A DNA stretch of 64,000 nt from JAUNQW01 sp043424615 (GCA_043424615.1 JBHWOX010000033.1:1-64000); one strand, 5' to 3'; counted from the stretch's first letter, positions 15,995 to 24,830 are shown. The notes: generated by a model not told the origin, from the sequence alone. Numbers and translations: made by a program.

Positions 15995-17638
15995 TTGTCT
16001 ACGGTAAATTCTTACCACACCCAAAACATTACCAAGGCTAACCCTTTATTTTCAGCTATAAAATCAACCGTCGAGACTTCTTTCTATATGAATAATTCAA
16101 GACATCTTTCAACCGTGGCTGAAGCTTACCAGAAAGCTATTGAAAGCCCGGGAATCATTGTCTTAGACCAAGAAGTTGCACATGCAGAAGAATTGGGGCT
16201 GCCTGAAGGGGCAAAGATATTTGTGGATAATGGTGGAGGTGTCACCGGACGCACCGCTAGTGCCCGCCGTATCAAGGGAGAAAATCCAGAAGAAGATCAA
16301 AAAATTGAAAAAATCGCCCGCCAAGCAATTTTTGATAACCGAACGAGAACTCACTACAATGCCACCGCTTATGTTGGCTTAGATGAAGAGTTTATGGTGA
16401 GGGCTCATTTAAACTTACCAAAAGAATATGTCGCTAATTTATATTCCTGGCTGATGAATTTCCAAGCAAGCAATGAAGAATATGAAAAGCGCTATCAACA
16501 ATCTTACCATTTTGAAGACGAAAGTGATTTGTATGTCTATTGTGATCCCGATTGGACCCATGAGGACTACCCCAATGGTTTAGCTTACTTCGACGTTCTT
16601 CACAACACTGCAATTATTTTGGGCTTGCAGTATTTTGGGGAATTAAAAAAGGGAACCTTAACTTTAGCTTGGGCGACTGCTGAACGCCATCAGTACGTCC
16701 CTTGCCATGGGGGCTTAAAAATATTTAAACGACCAGAAGAATCATTTGTCGCTTCTTTCTTTGGTCTGTCAGGGTCAGGTAAGTCCACCCTCACCCATGC
16801 TAAACACGATAACAAGTATGATATTCAGGTTCTTCATGATGATGCTTTTATCATTGATAAAAAAGATGGTAGTTCCATCGCTTTAGAACCTGCCTATTTT
16901 GATAAAACTAACGATTATGCGGGTGGTCATCCCGAAACAGATTATTTTCTCAGCATTCAAAATGTGGGGGTTGTTCCCAATGAGCAAGGGCAGTTAACCA
17001 TCCAAGCTGATGATGTGCGTAATGGAAATGGCCGTACGGTAAAATCTCGCTATGCGACCAGTAATCGGGTCGACCATATTGAAGAAAAAGTCAACGCTAT
17101 TTTTTGGATCATTAAAGACAATGTCTTTCCACCAGTGACTAAAATTAATGACCCCATTCTAGCAACTACTTTTGGTCTGACTTTAATGACCAAGCGTTCA
17201 ACCGCTGAAAATTTAGTCGGCCAACAAAAAGTTTGTGATAGCCTAGTTATCGAACCCTTTGCCAATCCTTTCCGTGTTTACCCTTTGATTAATGATTATC
17301 AAAATTTTAAAGACTTATTTGCTGGAGATGTTGATTGCTATCTGATTAATACCGGTGATTTCATGGGCAAAGATATAGCCAAAGAAACGACCCTTTCCAT
17401 CCTCGAAAAAATTGTCGACCAGAACACTGATTTTGAAGCCTTCGACCATATGGAGGGGATGGAATTCCTTCCTCTTGCAGGTTATATTCCTGATTTTGAC
17501 CAGCCGGACTATTGTCAGCTATTAAATGAGCGACTTAATTATCGCATCGAGTGGATTCAAAACTTTAACGACCAGCATGCTGATGCTCCAATTCCAGATG
17601 AAGCGGTCGGACATTTAGAGCACTTGCTACAAGATTAA
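15995..17638 (+). CDS. pckA: Phosphoenolpyruvate carboxykinase (ATP)
   Basis: A 547-residue cytoplasmic enzyme interconverting oxaloacetate + ATP and PEP + CO2 + ADP. It has the ATP-type P-loop GLSGSGKSTL at about residue 255, followed by HDDAFIID (metal/second kinase site) and EPAYFDKTNDYAGGHPETD; the N-terminal IFVDNGGGVTGRTASARR region is also typical. The start is a TTG: AAGGAGG lies seven bases before it, and the first ATG is 30 codons inside conserved protein. The cre site suggests glucose repression, fitting a gluconeogenic or amino-acid-fed role, although in fermenters it may also run in the CO2-fixing direction. Confidence 0.96.
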   Translation: MSTVNSYHTQNITKANPLFSAIKSTVETSFYMNNSRHLSTVAEAYQKAIESPGIIVLDQEVAHAEELGLPEGAKIFVDNGGGVTGRTASARRIKGENPEEDQKIEKIARQAIFDNRTRTHYNATAYVGLDEEFMVRAHLNLPKEYVANLYSWLMNFQASNEEYEKRYQQSYHFEDESDLYVYCDPDWTHEDYPNGLAYFDVLHNTAIILGLQYFGELKKGTLTLAWATAERHQYVPCHGGLKIFKRPEESFVASFFGLSGSGKSTLTHAKHDNKYDIQVLHDDAFIIDKKDGSSIALEPAYFDKTNDYAGGHPETDYFLSIQNVGVVPNEQGQLTIQADDVRNGNGRTVKSRYATSNRVDHIEEKVNAIFWIIKDNVFPPVTKINDPILATTFGLTLMTKRSTAENLVGQQKVCDSLVIEPFANPFRVYPLINDYQNFKDLFAGDVDCYLINTGDFMGKDIAKETTLSILEKIVDQNTDFEAFDHMEGMEFLPLAGYIPDFDQPDYCQLLNERLNYRIEWIQNFNDQHADAPIPDEAVGHLEHLLQD

Positions 17639-17672
17639 CTTTCCCAGCTTGGCTTATTTATAAACCAACCCT

Positions 17673-17708
17673 GAGGATGTAACTGCTGTTACATCCTCTT
17701 TTGTTTTC
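17673..17708 (+). terminator. Terminator after pckA
   Basis: GAGGATGTAAC-TGCT-GTTACATCCTC, perfect 11-bp stem, then TTTTGTTTTC. Confidence 0.9.
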
Positions 17709-17741
17709 AATTTGATATACTATAAAAAAGGAGGGATTGTC

Positions 17742-18908
17742 TTGAAAAAGAATCAGGCAACTGCCCGCGAACGCCAAGGAATGATCGCTGGTTGGGTAGG
17801 TATTCTGTCAAATCTGTTTCTGTTTTTTATCAAATTAGGGGCAGCTGGATTAAGTCATAGTGTTTCCATTATGGCTGACGCTATGAACAGTTTATTCGAT
17901 GGCAGTTCTTCACTCTTAACCTTACTCGCCTTTAAATGGTCAGCAAAACCAGCGGATAAAGACCATCCTTATGGCCACCAAAGGGCGGAATATATTGTCG
18001 GTTTAGTGGTGGCTATCTTTATACTTTTCGTCGGTTTTCAATTCCTTATTGAATCGATCAAGAGAATAATAAATCCTGAACCCACCCCCTTTAATCTTTG
18101 GCTAGTAATCATTATGGTGTTATCAGTGGGAATTAAAATTATCCAAGCCCTATACTATAAAAAAACAGCCCGCGCCATGAATTCCTCAACCATATTAGCG
18201 GTCAGCAAGGATAGTATGAATGATGTCTTCATCTCCCTATCCATTTTGATTTCTCTGGTCGTCGAACATTATAGCTCCTGGCATTTAGACGGCTATGTCG
18301 GTTTGCTTGTTTCAGGGGTCATCATAGCCAGTGGGATTGAATCCATCTATCATTCTGCCTATGATTTACTAGGGGCGAAACCCTCTCCACTAGCGGTTAA
18401 ACAAATGGTAGACATCATCGAAAGCTATCATCAAGTTTTAGACTACCACGATTTAGACGTTCACCGTTATGGGCCTGAAAAACAATACGCCACTGTCCAT
18501 ATCGAAGTAGATGCACGGATGACACTCGTCGATGCCCATTATTTAGTCAACCAAATCGAAGATGAATTCGCAAAAAAATTACAGATGACTCTAGTTGCTC
18601 ATGTCGATCCTATTATTCTCAATGATGCCCAGCAAAATCAACTTCACCAGCAAATTAAAACCCTCCTCCATTCCTATGACCCTCCCTACAGTTTTCATGA
18701 TTTCCGGGTCATTAAGATGGGGCAGAGGATAGACAAAGTTTTATTTGATTTAGTTGTTCCGGAATCGGTAGAATTAGGAGACGATGAACTATATAAAATA
18801 ATAAGTCAAGACATTCATGCCTTCGCTCCTGATGTTGATATTGCGATTGATTTCGATCATCACGATATCATCCAGCAGGCTAAGGCTGACCTTAAGGAGG
18901 ACAAATAA
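17742..18908 (+). CDS. Cation diffusion facilitator family transporter
   Basis: A 389-residue membrane protein with about six hydrophobic helices, the CDF metal motif MADAMNSLFDG (HD/DxxxD type) in helix 2, and DHPYGHQRAEYIVG after helix 2. A long cytoplasmic C-terminal domain of about 170 residues (VHIEVDARMTLVDAHYLVNQIE) is longer than the usual single ferredoxin-like domain and may be one and a half copies. It likely exports Zn, Mn or Fe against protons. I chose the TTG at 17742, since AGGAGG lies seven bases upstream; the TTG ten codons earlier has no ribosome site. Confidence 0.88.
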   Translation: MKKNQATARERQGMIAGWVGILSNLFLFFIKLGAAGLSHSVSIMADAMNSLFDGSSSLLTLLAFKWSAKPADKDHPYGHQRAEYIVGLVVAIFILFVGFQFLIESIKRIINPEPTPFNLWLVIIMVLSVGIKIIQALYYKKTARAMNSSTILAVSKDSMNDVFISLSILISLVVEHYSSWHLDGYVGLLVSGVIIASGIESIYHSAYDLLGAKPSPLAVKQMVDIIESYHQVLDYHDLDVHRYGPEKQYATVHIEVDARMTLVDAHYLVNQIEDEFAKKLQMTLVAHVDPIILNDAQQNQLHQQIKTLLHSYDPPYSFHDFRVIKMGQRIDKVLFDLVVPESVELGDDELYKIISQDIHAFAPDVDIAIDFDHHDIIQQAKADLKEDK

Positions 18909-18911
18909 AAG

Positions 18912-19367
18912 ATGGTTAAAGCTCGAATTGTTTATGCTTCAATGACAGGTAATACTGAACAGTGCGCAGAAATTTTAGAAGAAGCCTTAGAAGATTTGGG
19001 AGTGGAAGTCTTATTAGAAGAAAGTGCTCTCGCCGATCCTTTCGATTTCGAGGATGACGATATTTGTATTGTTGGAACTTATACTTGGGGACCTGATGGA
19101 AACTTACCCGACGAAATCTTAGATTTTTATGAAGAATTAGAAGAGGTCGATTTAAGTGGTAAAGTTTTTGGTGCTTTTGGATCGGGCGACACCTTCTATG
19201 GTGATAAATTCTGCCAATCAGTCGTAGATATGGATCAGCAATTAGAAAAAACATCAGCGACACGCGGAGCAGATTGTCTCAAAATCGAACTCTTACCTGA
19301 AGAAGATGATATTGCAGCTTTGGAAACCTTCGCTGCTCACTTACTCCAAAGTTGGGAAGAACAATAA
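18912..19367 (+). CDS. Flavodoxin
   Basis: A 151-residue FMN electron carrier. It has the phosphate-binding loop ASMTGNTEQCA at residues 9-19, the aromatic FMN-stacking region GTYTWGPDGNLPDEI and the late loop GSGDTFYGDKFC, with the strongly acidic surface usual for flavodoxins. It starts three bases after the CDF stop, with its ribosome site AAGGAGGACAAATAAAAG inside the last CDF codons, so the two form one transcript. Why a cation exporter is coupled to flavodoxin is not clear; an iron-linked role is possible. Confidence 0.93.
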   Translation: MVKARIVYASMTGNTEQCAEILEEALEDLGVEVLLEESALADPFDFEDDDICIVGTYTWGPDGNLPDEILDFYEELEEVDLSGKVFGAFGSGDTFYGDKFCQSVVDMDQQLEKTSATRGADCLKIELLPEEDDIAALETFAAHLLQSWEEQ

Positions 19368-19375
19368 GATGTTTA

Positions 19376-19398
19376 CTCTGCAGCCTGCAGAGTTTTTT
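19376..19398 (+). terminator. Terminator after flavodoxin
   Basis: CTCTGCA-GCC-TGCAGAG then TTTTTT. Confidence 0.85.
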
Positions 19399-19461
19399 GT
19401 TTCAAATTCAAGACGTCCGTCGTATGATGAAAGATGTAAATCTATTTAAAGGAGAGATTGT

Positions 19462-20712
19462 ATGACCTTAGAAAATTTTGATCAGTTGTTAAGAAAATAC
19501 GCTCAGTTATTGGTTCAAGCTGGAATTAATGTTCAAGCCGGTCAAAGTGTGGTCCTCAGCATTGATGTAGACCAAGCTCCTTTGGCTCGCTTGATTACAG
19601 AAGAAGCTTACCAAGCCGGAGCTGCTAACGTCATTTTAAAATGGTCGGATGACGCCATTGCCCGCCAACGAATGGAACACACCCCAACAGAGGTCTTAAC
19701 TGATATTCCTCAATATAAAATTGATGAATCTGAAGATTTAATTGACAAAGAAGCGAGTCGCTTAAGTGTTCGCTCTTCAGACCCTGACGTTTATGATGGG
19801 CTGGATAATGAAAAAATTGCAGCCGTGCAAAAAGCGAATGGAAAAGCTTTCATCAAACAAAGAGAAGCCACCCAAGCCAATAAGGTTTCTTGGACGGTTG
19901 CCGCAGCAGCTGGTCAAGCCTGGGCAGCTAAAGTCTTTCCTGACTTAGAAAGTACAGAAGAACAAGTGGATGCTTTATGGGACCAAATTTTCAAATCCGT
20001 CCATCTGTATGAAGATGACCCGGTCGCTTACTGGCAAGAAAAAGATAAAAAATTAGAAGCTCATTCTGCTATCTTAAATGACCATGCCTTCAAAGAATTG
20101 CACTACACCGCTCCAGGAACCGACTTGGTGGTTGGCTTACCAGATAATCACTTATGGAGTGGAGCTGGAAGTGATAATGCTAATGGCCACCGTTTCATCG
20201 CCAACATGCCGACAGAAGAAGTTTTTGGCGCTCCTGATGCCCATCATGTTGAAGGAACTGTCGTCAGCACTAAACCTTTAAGCTATGGAGGAGTCACCAT
20301 TGAAGGGATGACTTTTAAATTTAAAGACGGTGAAGTCATCGAAGTTTCAGCTGACCAAGGTGAAGAAGTCTTAAAAGAATTAATCAATACTGATCCCGGA
20401 GCTAAACGTTTAGGAGAAATGGCCTTAGTCCCAGATAGCTCCCCTATTTCTCAATCTGGCCTAACCTTCTTCAACACCCTTTTTGACGAAAATGCTTCCA
20501 ACCACTTGGCCCTCGGATCAGCCTATGCTTTCTCCTTAAAAGGTGGTGAGGATATGGACCGTGACCAATTAGAAGAAGCAGGCCTAAACCGCTCACAAGT
20601 TCATGTCGACTTCATGATTGGTTCCGACCAAATGGATGTTGACGGCATCAAAGATGATGGAACGGTCATACCAATTTTCCGCCAAGGGGAATGGGCCGAC
20701 TTAGACGCTTAA
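19462..20712 (+). CDS. pepS: M29 family aminopeptidase (PepS/AmpS-like)
   Basis: A 416-residue cytosolic metallo-aminopeptidase releasing N-terminal residues from peptides. It carries the family 29 features: the N-terminal LLVQAGINVQAGQSVVL start, the inner region TDLVVGLPDNHLWSGAG, and the metal site toward the C-terminus (EGTVVSTKPLSYGG, FNTLFDENASNHLALGSAY, VHVDFMIGSDQMDVDGI) containing the expected Glu, His and Asp. AAGGAGAGATTGT precedes the ATG. It is in its own unit between two terminators, and fits a peptide-using lifestyle. Confidence 0.92.
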   Translation: MTLENFDQLLRKYAQLLVQAGINVQAGQSVVLSIDVDQAPLARLITEEAYQAGAANVILKWSDDAIARQRMEHTPTEVLTDIPQYKIDESEDLIDKEASRLSVRSSDPDVYDGLDNEKIAAVQKANGKAFIKQREATQANKVSWTVAAAAGQAWAAKVFPDLESTEEQVDALWDQIFKSVHLYEDDPVAYWQEKDKKLEAHSAILNDHAFKELHYTAPGTDLVVGLPDNHLWSGAGSDNANGHRFIANMPTEEVFGAPDAHHVEGTVVSTKPLSYGGVTIEGMTFKFKDGEVIEVSADQGEEVLKELINTDPGAKRLGEMALVPDSSPISQSGLTFFNTLFDENASNHLALGSAYAFSLKGGEDMDRDQLEEAGLNRSQVHVDFMIGSDQMDVDGIKDDGTVIPIFRQGEWADLDA

Positions 20713-20729
20713 ATAGAAAATCGATGATA

Positions 20730-20760
20730 AAAAGCTGTGATAAAAAATCACAGCTTTTTT
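20730..20760 (+). terminator. Terminator after pepS
   Basis: AAGCTGTGA-taaaaaa-TCACAGCTT then a T run. Confidence 0.85.
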
Positions 20761-20805
20761 CTTTGAAACAAGAACAACCCCCTATCGTTTTCTCGCATTT
20801 TACAC

Positions 20806-20834
20806 TTTACTAACCGAACGTTTGTTCGTATAAT
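20806..20834 (+). promoter_or_regulatory. LexA-controlled promoter of the yolD-like gene
   Basis: -10 TATAAT (20829-20834), -35 TTTACT (20806-20811), spacer 17. The perfect DinR/LexA box CGAAC-GTTT-GTTCG (20815-20828) fills the spacer and touches the -10, an ideal repressor position. Confidence 0.88.
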
Positions 20835-20868
20835 GGAGGTAGCCAATAAATAAAAAGGAGGAAGTACA

Positions 20869-21288
20869 ATGAATGCACCCTACTCCCATTCATGTTCTAG
20901 CGATGATTCAAACGTTCACTGGTTGTCCACTCGAGACCAAGCCTATCAAGATCGAAAAATGATCAAATGGCTGGGATTTATTTTATCTGACCATATGGAA
21001 AGCATTAAAAAAAATAAAGAAGAAATTAAAAAGACTGTGGTTCGCAAGGACAAACAATCCTTACAAACCATCAGTCAAATTCTAAAAAAAGCCTATGACC
21101 ATCGTCAGATGATTCATTTACAAATTGATTTTATTTATGATGGGGAATACCAAGAGGATATTCAGGGTGTGGTTGCAGGATTTGACGGTCCTTACATCCA
21201 CATCCGGACACTGGAGGATTATTTTTCTATTCAGATTGAACTCATCCACCACGCTGAAATAATCCTAGATGAAAAATGGTATCGCTAA
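20869..21288 (+). CDS. YolD-like protein, SOS-regulated
   Basis: A 139-residue protein. The segment DRKMIKWLGFILSDHMESIKK matches the YolD-like family start (R/K-G-x-x-KW...F.l.eH), followed by a beta-rich C-terminus (IQGVVAGFDGPYIHIRTLEDYFSI). YolD-like proteins usually sit next to Y-family polymerase genes (uvrX/umuC type) in SOS or mobile modules. Here the promoter has a perfect LexA box, but the neighbour is proC, convergent, and no polymerase is in sight. It ends one base before proC's end, so the 3' ends abut. AAGGAGG lies upstream. Confidence 0.8.
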   Translation: MNAPYSHSCSSDDSNVHWLSTRDQAYQDRKMIKWLGFILSDHMESIKKNKEEIKKTVVRKDKQSLQTISQILKKAYDHRQMIHLQIDFIYDGEYQEDIQGVVAGFDGPYIHIRTLEDYFSIQIELIHHAEIILDEKWYR

Positions 21289-21289
21289 T

Positions 21290-22090
21290 TTATTCTTCAT
21301 TCAAAATGGCATCAAAGGCTTGGATAATAGCTGAACGAAAAGCATGTTCTTCTAAAGCAGCTACCCCTTTGATCGTGGTCCCTCCTGGCGAAGTGACTGC
21401 ATCTTTCATCACAGCAGGATGGTCGCCCGTTTGTAATTGTAAGTAGGCTGTTCCTTTAAGGGTTTGGCTAGTTAAGTGGTAAGCTTCCTTACGATCTAAA
21501 CCGTATTTGACGGCGGCATCAGCCATAGCTTCAATAAACAAGGCCGTAAAAGCGGGACCACAGCCGTTGATTACCCCTGCAACAGCCATTTGCTGGCTGC
21601 AAACAGTGCTCACATCGGCAATGTCTTCGAATAACTTCATGACAATATCCAGTCCATCAATGGACAAAGAATGTTGAGCTTCTAAGCTGATAGCCCCTTC
21701 CCCTACAGCAATAGGTGTATTAGGCAGCAAGGAAATATGGTCAGTATCTTCAGCTAAGAGAGGATCCAAGTCTTTGAATAAAATTCCCGCAACAATAGAG
21801 ACCACAATTTTATCTTTAAGCAGGTGTTCTAAACCAGAGATAAGGTCCGTTAATTGCTGGGGTTTGACTGCCAGAATAACAATATCCACTTGGCGGATGA
21901 GGTCTTCATTAGACTGGCAGGCCTGAATATTTAATTGAGATGAACTGGCTTCTAATTTTCTAAAATTGCGTTCACTAGCAAAAATTTGCTCAGCGGATAT
22001 AGTGCCTTGGTGTAGCCAACCCTTAGCGATAGCTTGGGCCATATTTCCAAAACCCAAAAAGCCAACTTTTATTGTTTCAATATTGAACAT
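21290..22090 (-). CDS. proC: Pyrroline-5-carboxylate reductase
   Basis: A 266-residue NADPH-dependent enzyme making L-proline from P5C. Its Rossmann start is KVGFLGFGNMAQAIAKGW; the C-terminal dimer domain has GCGPAFTALFIEAMADAAVKYG and DAVTSPGGTTIKGVAALE, the best-known ProC signature. GGCGGAGG precedes the ATG at 22090. No other proline synthesis gene is near. Confidence 0.95.
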   Translation of the reverse strand: MFNIETIKVGFLGFGNMAQAIAKGWLHQGTISAEQIFASERNFRKLEASSSQLNIQACQSNEDLIRQVDIVILAVKPQQLTDLISGLEHLLKDKIVVSIVAGILFKDLDPLLAEDTDHISLLPNTPIAVGEGAISLEAQHSLSIDGLDIVMKLFEDIADVSTVCSQQMAVAGVINGCGPAFTALFIEAMADAAVKYGLDRKEAYHLTSQTLKGTAYLQLQTGDHPAVMKDAVTSPGGTTIKGVAALEEHAFRSAIIQAFDAILNEE

Positions 22091-22162
22091 CTTTATTTCC
22101 TCCGCCTTTTCTTTCTTTCATTTTATTTTAATATACGGTAAATAAACTTTCAATATGCAAAC

Positions 22163-22198
22163 GGGGGCTATGATTTTATCATAGCCCCCTGTTTTTTT
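22163..22198 (+). terminator. Strong hairpin facing the plus strand between two minus-strand genes
   Basis: GGGGGCTATGAT / ATCATAGCCCCC, 12 bp perfect, with TGTTTTTTT on the plus strand only. On the minus strand it is followed by GTTTGCA, a poor U tract. It may still end the lysine-importer transcript, or block antisense transcription. Confidence 0.7.
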
Positions 22199-22205
22199 GA
22201 GAATT

Positions 22206-22946
22206 TTATTTTTCTCTTAGGAAACGTTCAAGGAAAGCGCGTGTTCGCTCATTTTTAGGATGGCCAAAGATTTGATCTGGAGTTCCCGATTCAGCGATAA
22301 AACCATTATCCATAAATACCACTCGGTCGGATACGTCTCGGGCAAATTCCATTTCGTGGGTAACAATAATCATCGTTAAGCCGCCATCCGCTAGTCTTTT
22401 CATGATGTCTAAAACCCCATCCACCATTTCCGGATCAAGAGCAGAAGTGGGTTCATCAAAGAGTAAAATTTCTGGTTGCATGGTTAAAGAGCGAGCAATA
22501 GCCACACGTTGTTGCTGACCTCCAGATAATTGACGAGGGAGGGCGTTCACATATTCAGCCATACCGACCATTTTTAAGTTCGTCATAGCCCGTTCTTTAA
22601 TGTCCTCTTTATTTTGACCTAGGACTTTAACCGGACCAATCATACAATTTTCTAATACATTCTTATTGTGGAACAAATTATAAGACTGGAAGACCATGCC
22701 TATTTCTGTACGGTAGCGGTTGGTATCAAAACCTCCATCCAATACTCCTTTAGATTTATAGAAAATCTCTCCCCCAGTGGGTTCTTCTAACAGATTTAAG
22801 CAACGTAAGAAAGTTGATTTTCCTGAACCAGATGATCCAATAATAGTGACCACTTCACCCTTATCCACATCCATAGAGATATCTTTAAGAACTTCTTTTT
22901 GACCAAAGGATTTTTTTAAGTTTTTGACTTGTAAAATATTATCCAT
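22206..22946 (-). CDS. Amino acid ABC importer ATPase (lysine-riboswitch operon)
   Basis: A 246-residue GlnQ/HisP-type ATPase: Walker A GSSGSGKSTFLR (about residue 35), VFQSYNLFHNKNVLEN, signature LSGGQQQRVAIARSL, Walker B ILLFDEPTSALDPEMV. I start it at the ATG 22946 (MDNILQVKNLKKSFG), which has AGGTGA upstream; the longer frame simply overlaps the permease. Its start overlaps the permease stop by eight bases, a sign of translational coupling. Confidence 0.93.
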   Translation of the reverse strand: MDNILQVKNLKKSFGQKEVLKDISMDVDKGEVVTIIGSSGSGKSTFLRCLNLLEEPTGGEIFYKSKGVLDGGFDTNRYRTEIGMVFQSYNLFHNKNVLENCMIGPVKVLGQNKEDIKERAMTNLKMVGMAEYVNALPRQLSGGQQQRVAIARSLTMQPEILLFDEPTSALDPEMVDGVLDIMKRLADGGLTMIIVTHEMEFARDVSDRVVFMDNGFIAESGTPDQIFGHPKNERTRAFLERFLREK

Positions 22947-23727
22947 TATAAGTTTCACCTGCCTGCTCTTGTCTTTCAGGGATTTGTTGGTGGCCGGATT
23001 GGATATCAATAAGCTCATAATCATCTTTACCTGAAAGATGTTGTTCGATTAATCCAATGATAGCCGTCACGATCCAAGTCAAGATAAAGTAAATAATAGC
23101 CGTCACCATGAAGGTTTCAAAGAAACGGTAATTATTTGACGCGATGGTATTGGAAGTAAAGAAGAGTTCATTAACAGAAATAACATTCAAGACAGAGGTG
23201 TCTTTGATGTTAATCACGAATTCATTCGCCACAGACGGCATAATGTTTCGGAATACCTGAGGCAAAATGATTTCTTTCATGGCCTGCCAATGGGACATTC
23301 CGATTGATTTAGCCCCTTCAAATTGTCCCTGGTCAATGGAGTTGATTCCACCCCGAACGACTTCTGCCATATAAGCTCCAGTATTAATGGAAACAATAAA
23401 AAAGGCGGCTGTCATCGGATGCATATGCCAGTCAAACACTAGGGCGGCTCCATAATAGAACACCATGGCTTGAACAATCATAGGTGTCCCACGGAAGACA
23501 GCTATATAAATACCAAGTAAGGCATTCACAATCTTCAATAACACTTCTTGCCAGCTGCGTTTAGGTTGGGGGATGGTTCGGATAATTCCTACCAAGGCTC
23601 CTATGACCAGACCAATGATGGTCCCGATAATAGAAATGATGATCGTATTTTTCATCCCTGTTAAATATGCGGGCCAGTTTTCAATAAAAATGGACCACAT
23701 TTGGCTTAAAAATTCAGTCGCTCCCAC
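22939..23727 (-). CDS. Amino acid ABC importer permease (lysine-riboswitch operon)
   Basis: A 262-residue HisM/GlnP-type permease with about five membrane helices, VFRGTPMIVQAMVFYYG, and the ATPase-contact loop with GAKSIGMSHWQAMKEIILPQ. A C-terminal polar tail of about 30 residues is somewhat long. Single permease gene, so probably a homodimer. Twenty bases from the binding-protein gene. Confidence 0.92.
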   Translation of the reverse strand: MGATEFLSQMWSIFIENWPAYLTGMKNTIIISIIGTIIGLVIGALVGIIRTIPQPKRSWQEVLLKIVNALLGIYIAVFRGTPMIVQAMVFYYGAALVFDWHMHPMTAAFFIVSINTGAYMAEVVRGGINSIDQGQFEGAKSIGMSHWQAMKEIILPQVFRNIMPSVANEFVINIKDTSVLNVISVNELFFTSNTIASNNYRFFETFMVTAIIYFILTWIVTAIIGLIEQHLSGKDDYELIDIQSGHQQIPERQEQAGETYNG

Positions 23728-23745
23728 TTTTGATTTCCTCTCTTT

Positions 23746-24600
23746 TTATTGCTCTGATGGTTGGTTGGCGATGGCTTTGTCCATAATTTCTTGACGTTCT
23801 TCATCTGAAATGCCAGCAAGGATTTCATTTACTTGTTGTAACAATTCATCATTCCCTGGTTTAACACCAATAGCTAGGTAGTCCTCAGTGCCCTCAGGTA
23901 ATTCAAAGTCATCTTCTAATTCAGTAAAGGTAAAGTCTGAAATGGCATTAGTGGCTGAAACAGCTTCCGGATATTCAGAAACATAAGCATCGATTTTATC
24001 GGATTGTAAAGCCACGCGCATGGATGAGAAGTCAGTCATGGCCTGTTGCACATCTGCCCCGACTAATTGATCTAAAATATCATAGTGCAGGGTCCCTTGT
24101 TGGCCGGTCACTTTGGCTCCTTCAAAATCATCTAGAGCTGTAGCATCGCTATATTCAGAACCATTTTTCATCACCATCGTAAATTCAACATCATAGTAAG
24201 AATCAGAAAAATCAATTGCCTGAGAACGCTCAGCTGTTGGAGTCATCCCAGCAATAATCAAATCAATTTTGTCAGATTGAAGGGCTGGAACTAAACCATC
24301 CCAAGAGGTTTTTACAATTTCAACCGGGCGACCAAGTTCTTCTGAAATTTTACGTGCAATTTGAACATCATAACCATTGGCAAATTCTGCCGAATTTTGA
24401 ATAGCTACAGCGCCATTAGAGTCATCATTTTGTGTCCAATTATATGGAGGATAAGCGGCTTCCATCCCAATATATAGGGTATCTCCATCTGCATTTTCTG
24501 ATCCTGCTGGACTAGCAGCTGAGTCATCGCTACCATTCCCACAAGCTAGCAAGAACAAACCAACAAAGGCAATTAAGGTCATTCTTAAAAATCTTTTCAT
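23746..24600 (-). CDS. Amino acid-binding lipoprotein (probably lysine)
   Basis: A 284-residue family 3 solute-binding protein: lipobox FLLAC with Cys20, an acidic/Ser linker, then LYIGMEAAYPPYNWTQNDDSN, DVQIARKISEELGRP and MTPTAERSQAIDFSDSYY. It is the first gene after the lysine riboswitch and its terminator, so lysine (or a mixed cationic amino acid range) is the likely ligand; the sequence alone would not tell. AAAGGAATG precedes the ATG. Confidence 0.92.
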   Translation of the reverse strand: MKRFLRMTLIAFVGLFLLACGNGSDDSAASPAGSENADGDTLYIGMEAAYPPYNWTQNDDSNGAVAIQNSAEFANGYDVQIARKISEELGRPVEIVKTSWDGLVPALQSDKIDLIIAGMTPTAERSQAIDFSDSYYDVEFTMVMKNGSEYSDATALDDFEGAKVTGQQGTLHYDILDQLVGADVQQAMTDFSSMRVALQSDKIDAYVSEYPEAVSATNAISDFTFTELEDDFELPEGTEDYLAIGVKPGNDELLQQVNEILAGISDEERQEIMDKAIANQPSEQ

Positions 24601-24630
24601 GTCTCATCATTCCTTTTCTTTTTTTAAAAT

Positions 24631-24660
24631 GAAAAACCATGAGCAAAAGTGCCCATGGTT
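24631..24660 (-). terminator. Riboswitch-controlled terminator of the lysine importer
   Basis: Minus strand AACCATGGGC-ACTTTT-GCTCATGGTT followed by TTTTTCATTTT, between the aptamer and the first gene. Confidence 0.85.
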
Positions 24661-24686
24661 CAACCAATTTTATCTTTTGCCCGCCA

Positions 24687-24830
24687 TGTAATGAGCGCTT
24701 CATAAAGAAAATGGGCTTTTCTTCGCGACAGTGGCATACTTATTCAATATACCCCCAACACCTGTTCAGATGCTTCGGCCAAATCCCCTTTCGCTAAGCT
24801 ACTGATGAATTCAGCGACCTCTACATTACA
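24687..24830 (-). promoter_or_regulatory. Lysine riboswitch (L-box) aptamer
   Basis: Minus strand: P1 TGTAATG (24830-24824) pairs with CATTACA (24693-24687). Inside lie the conserved L-box elements in order: GTAGAGGTCGC, CAGTAGC, AAAGGGGA, GGCCGAAGC, GAACAGGTGTTGGGG and GCCACTGTCGCG. These match the known lysine aptamer core. With the terminator directly after it, lysine is expected to switch the importer off. The rest of the 24601-25055 gap holds its promoter and, toward the plus strand, the promoter of the UroD-like genes. Confidence 0.93.
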
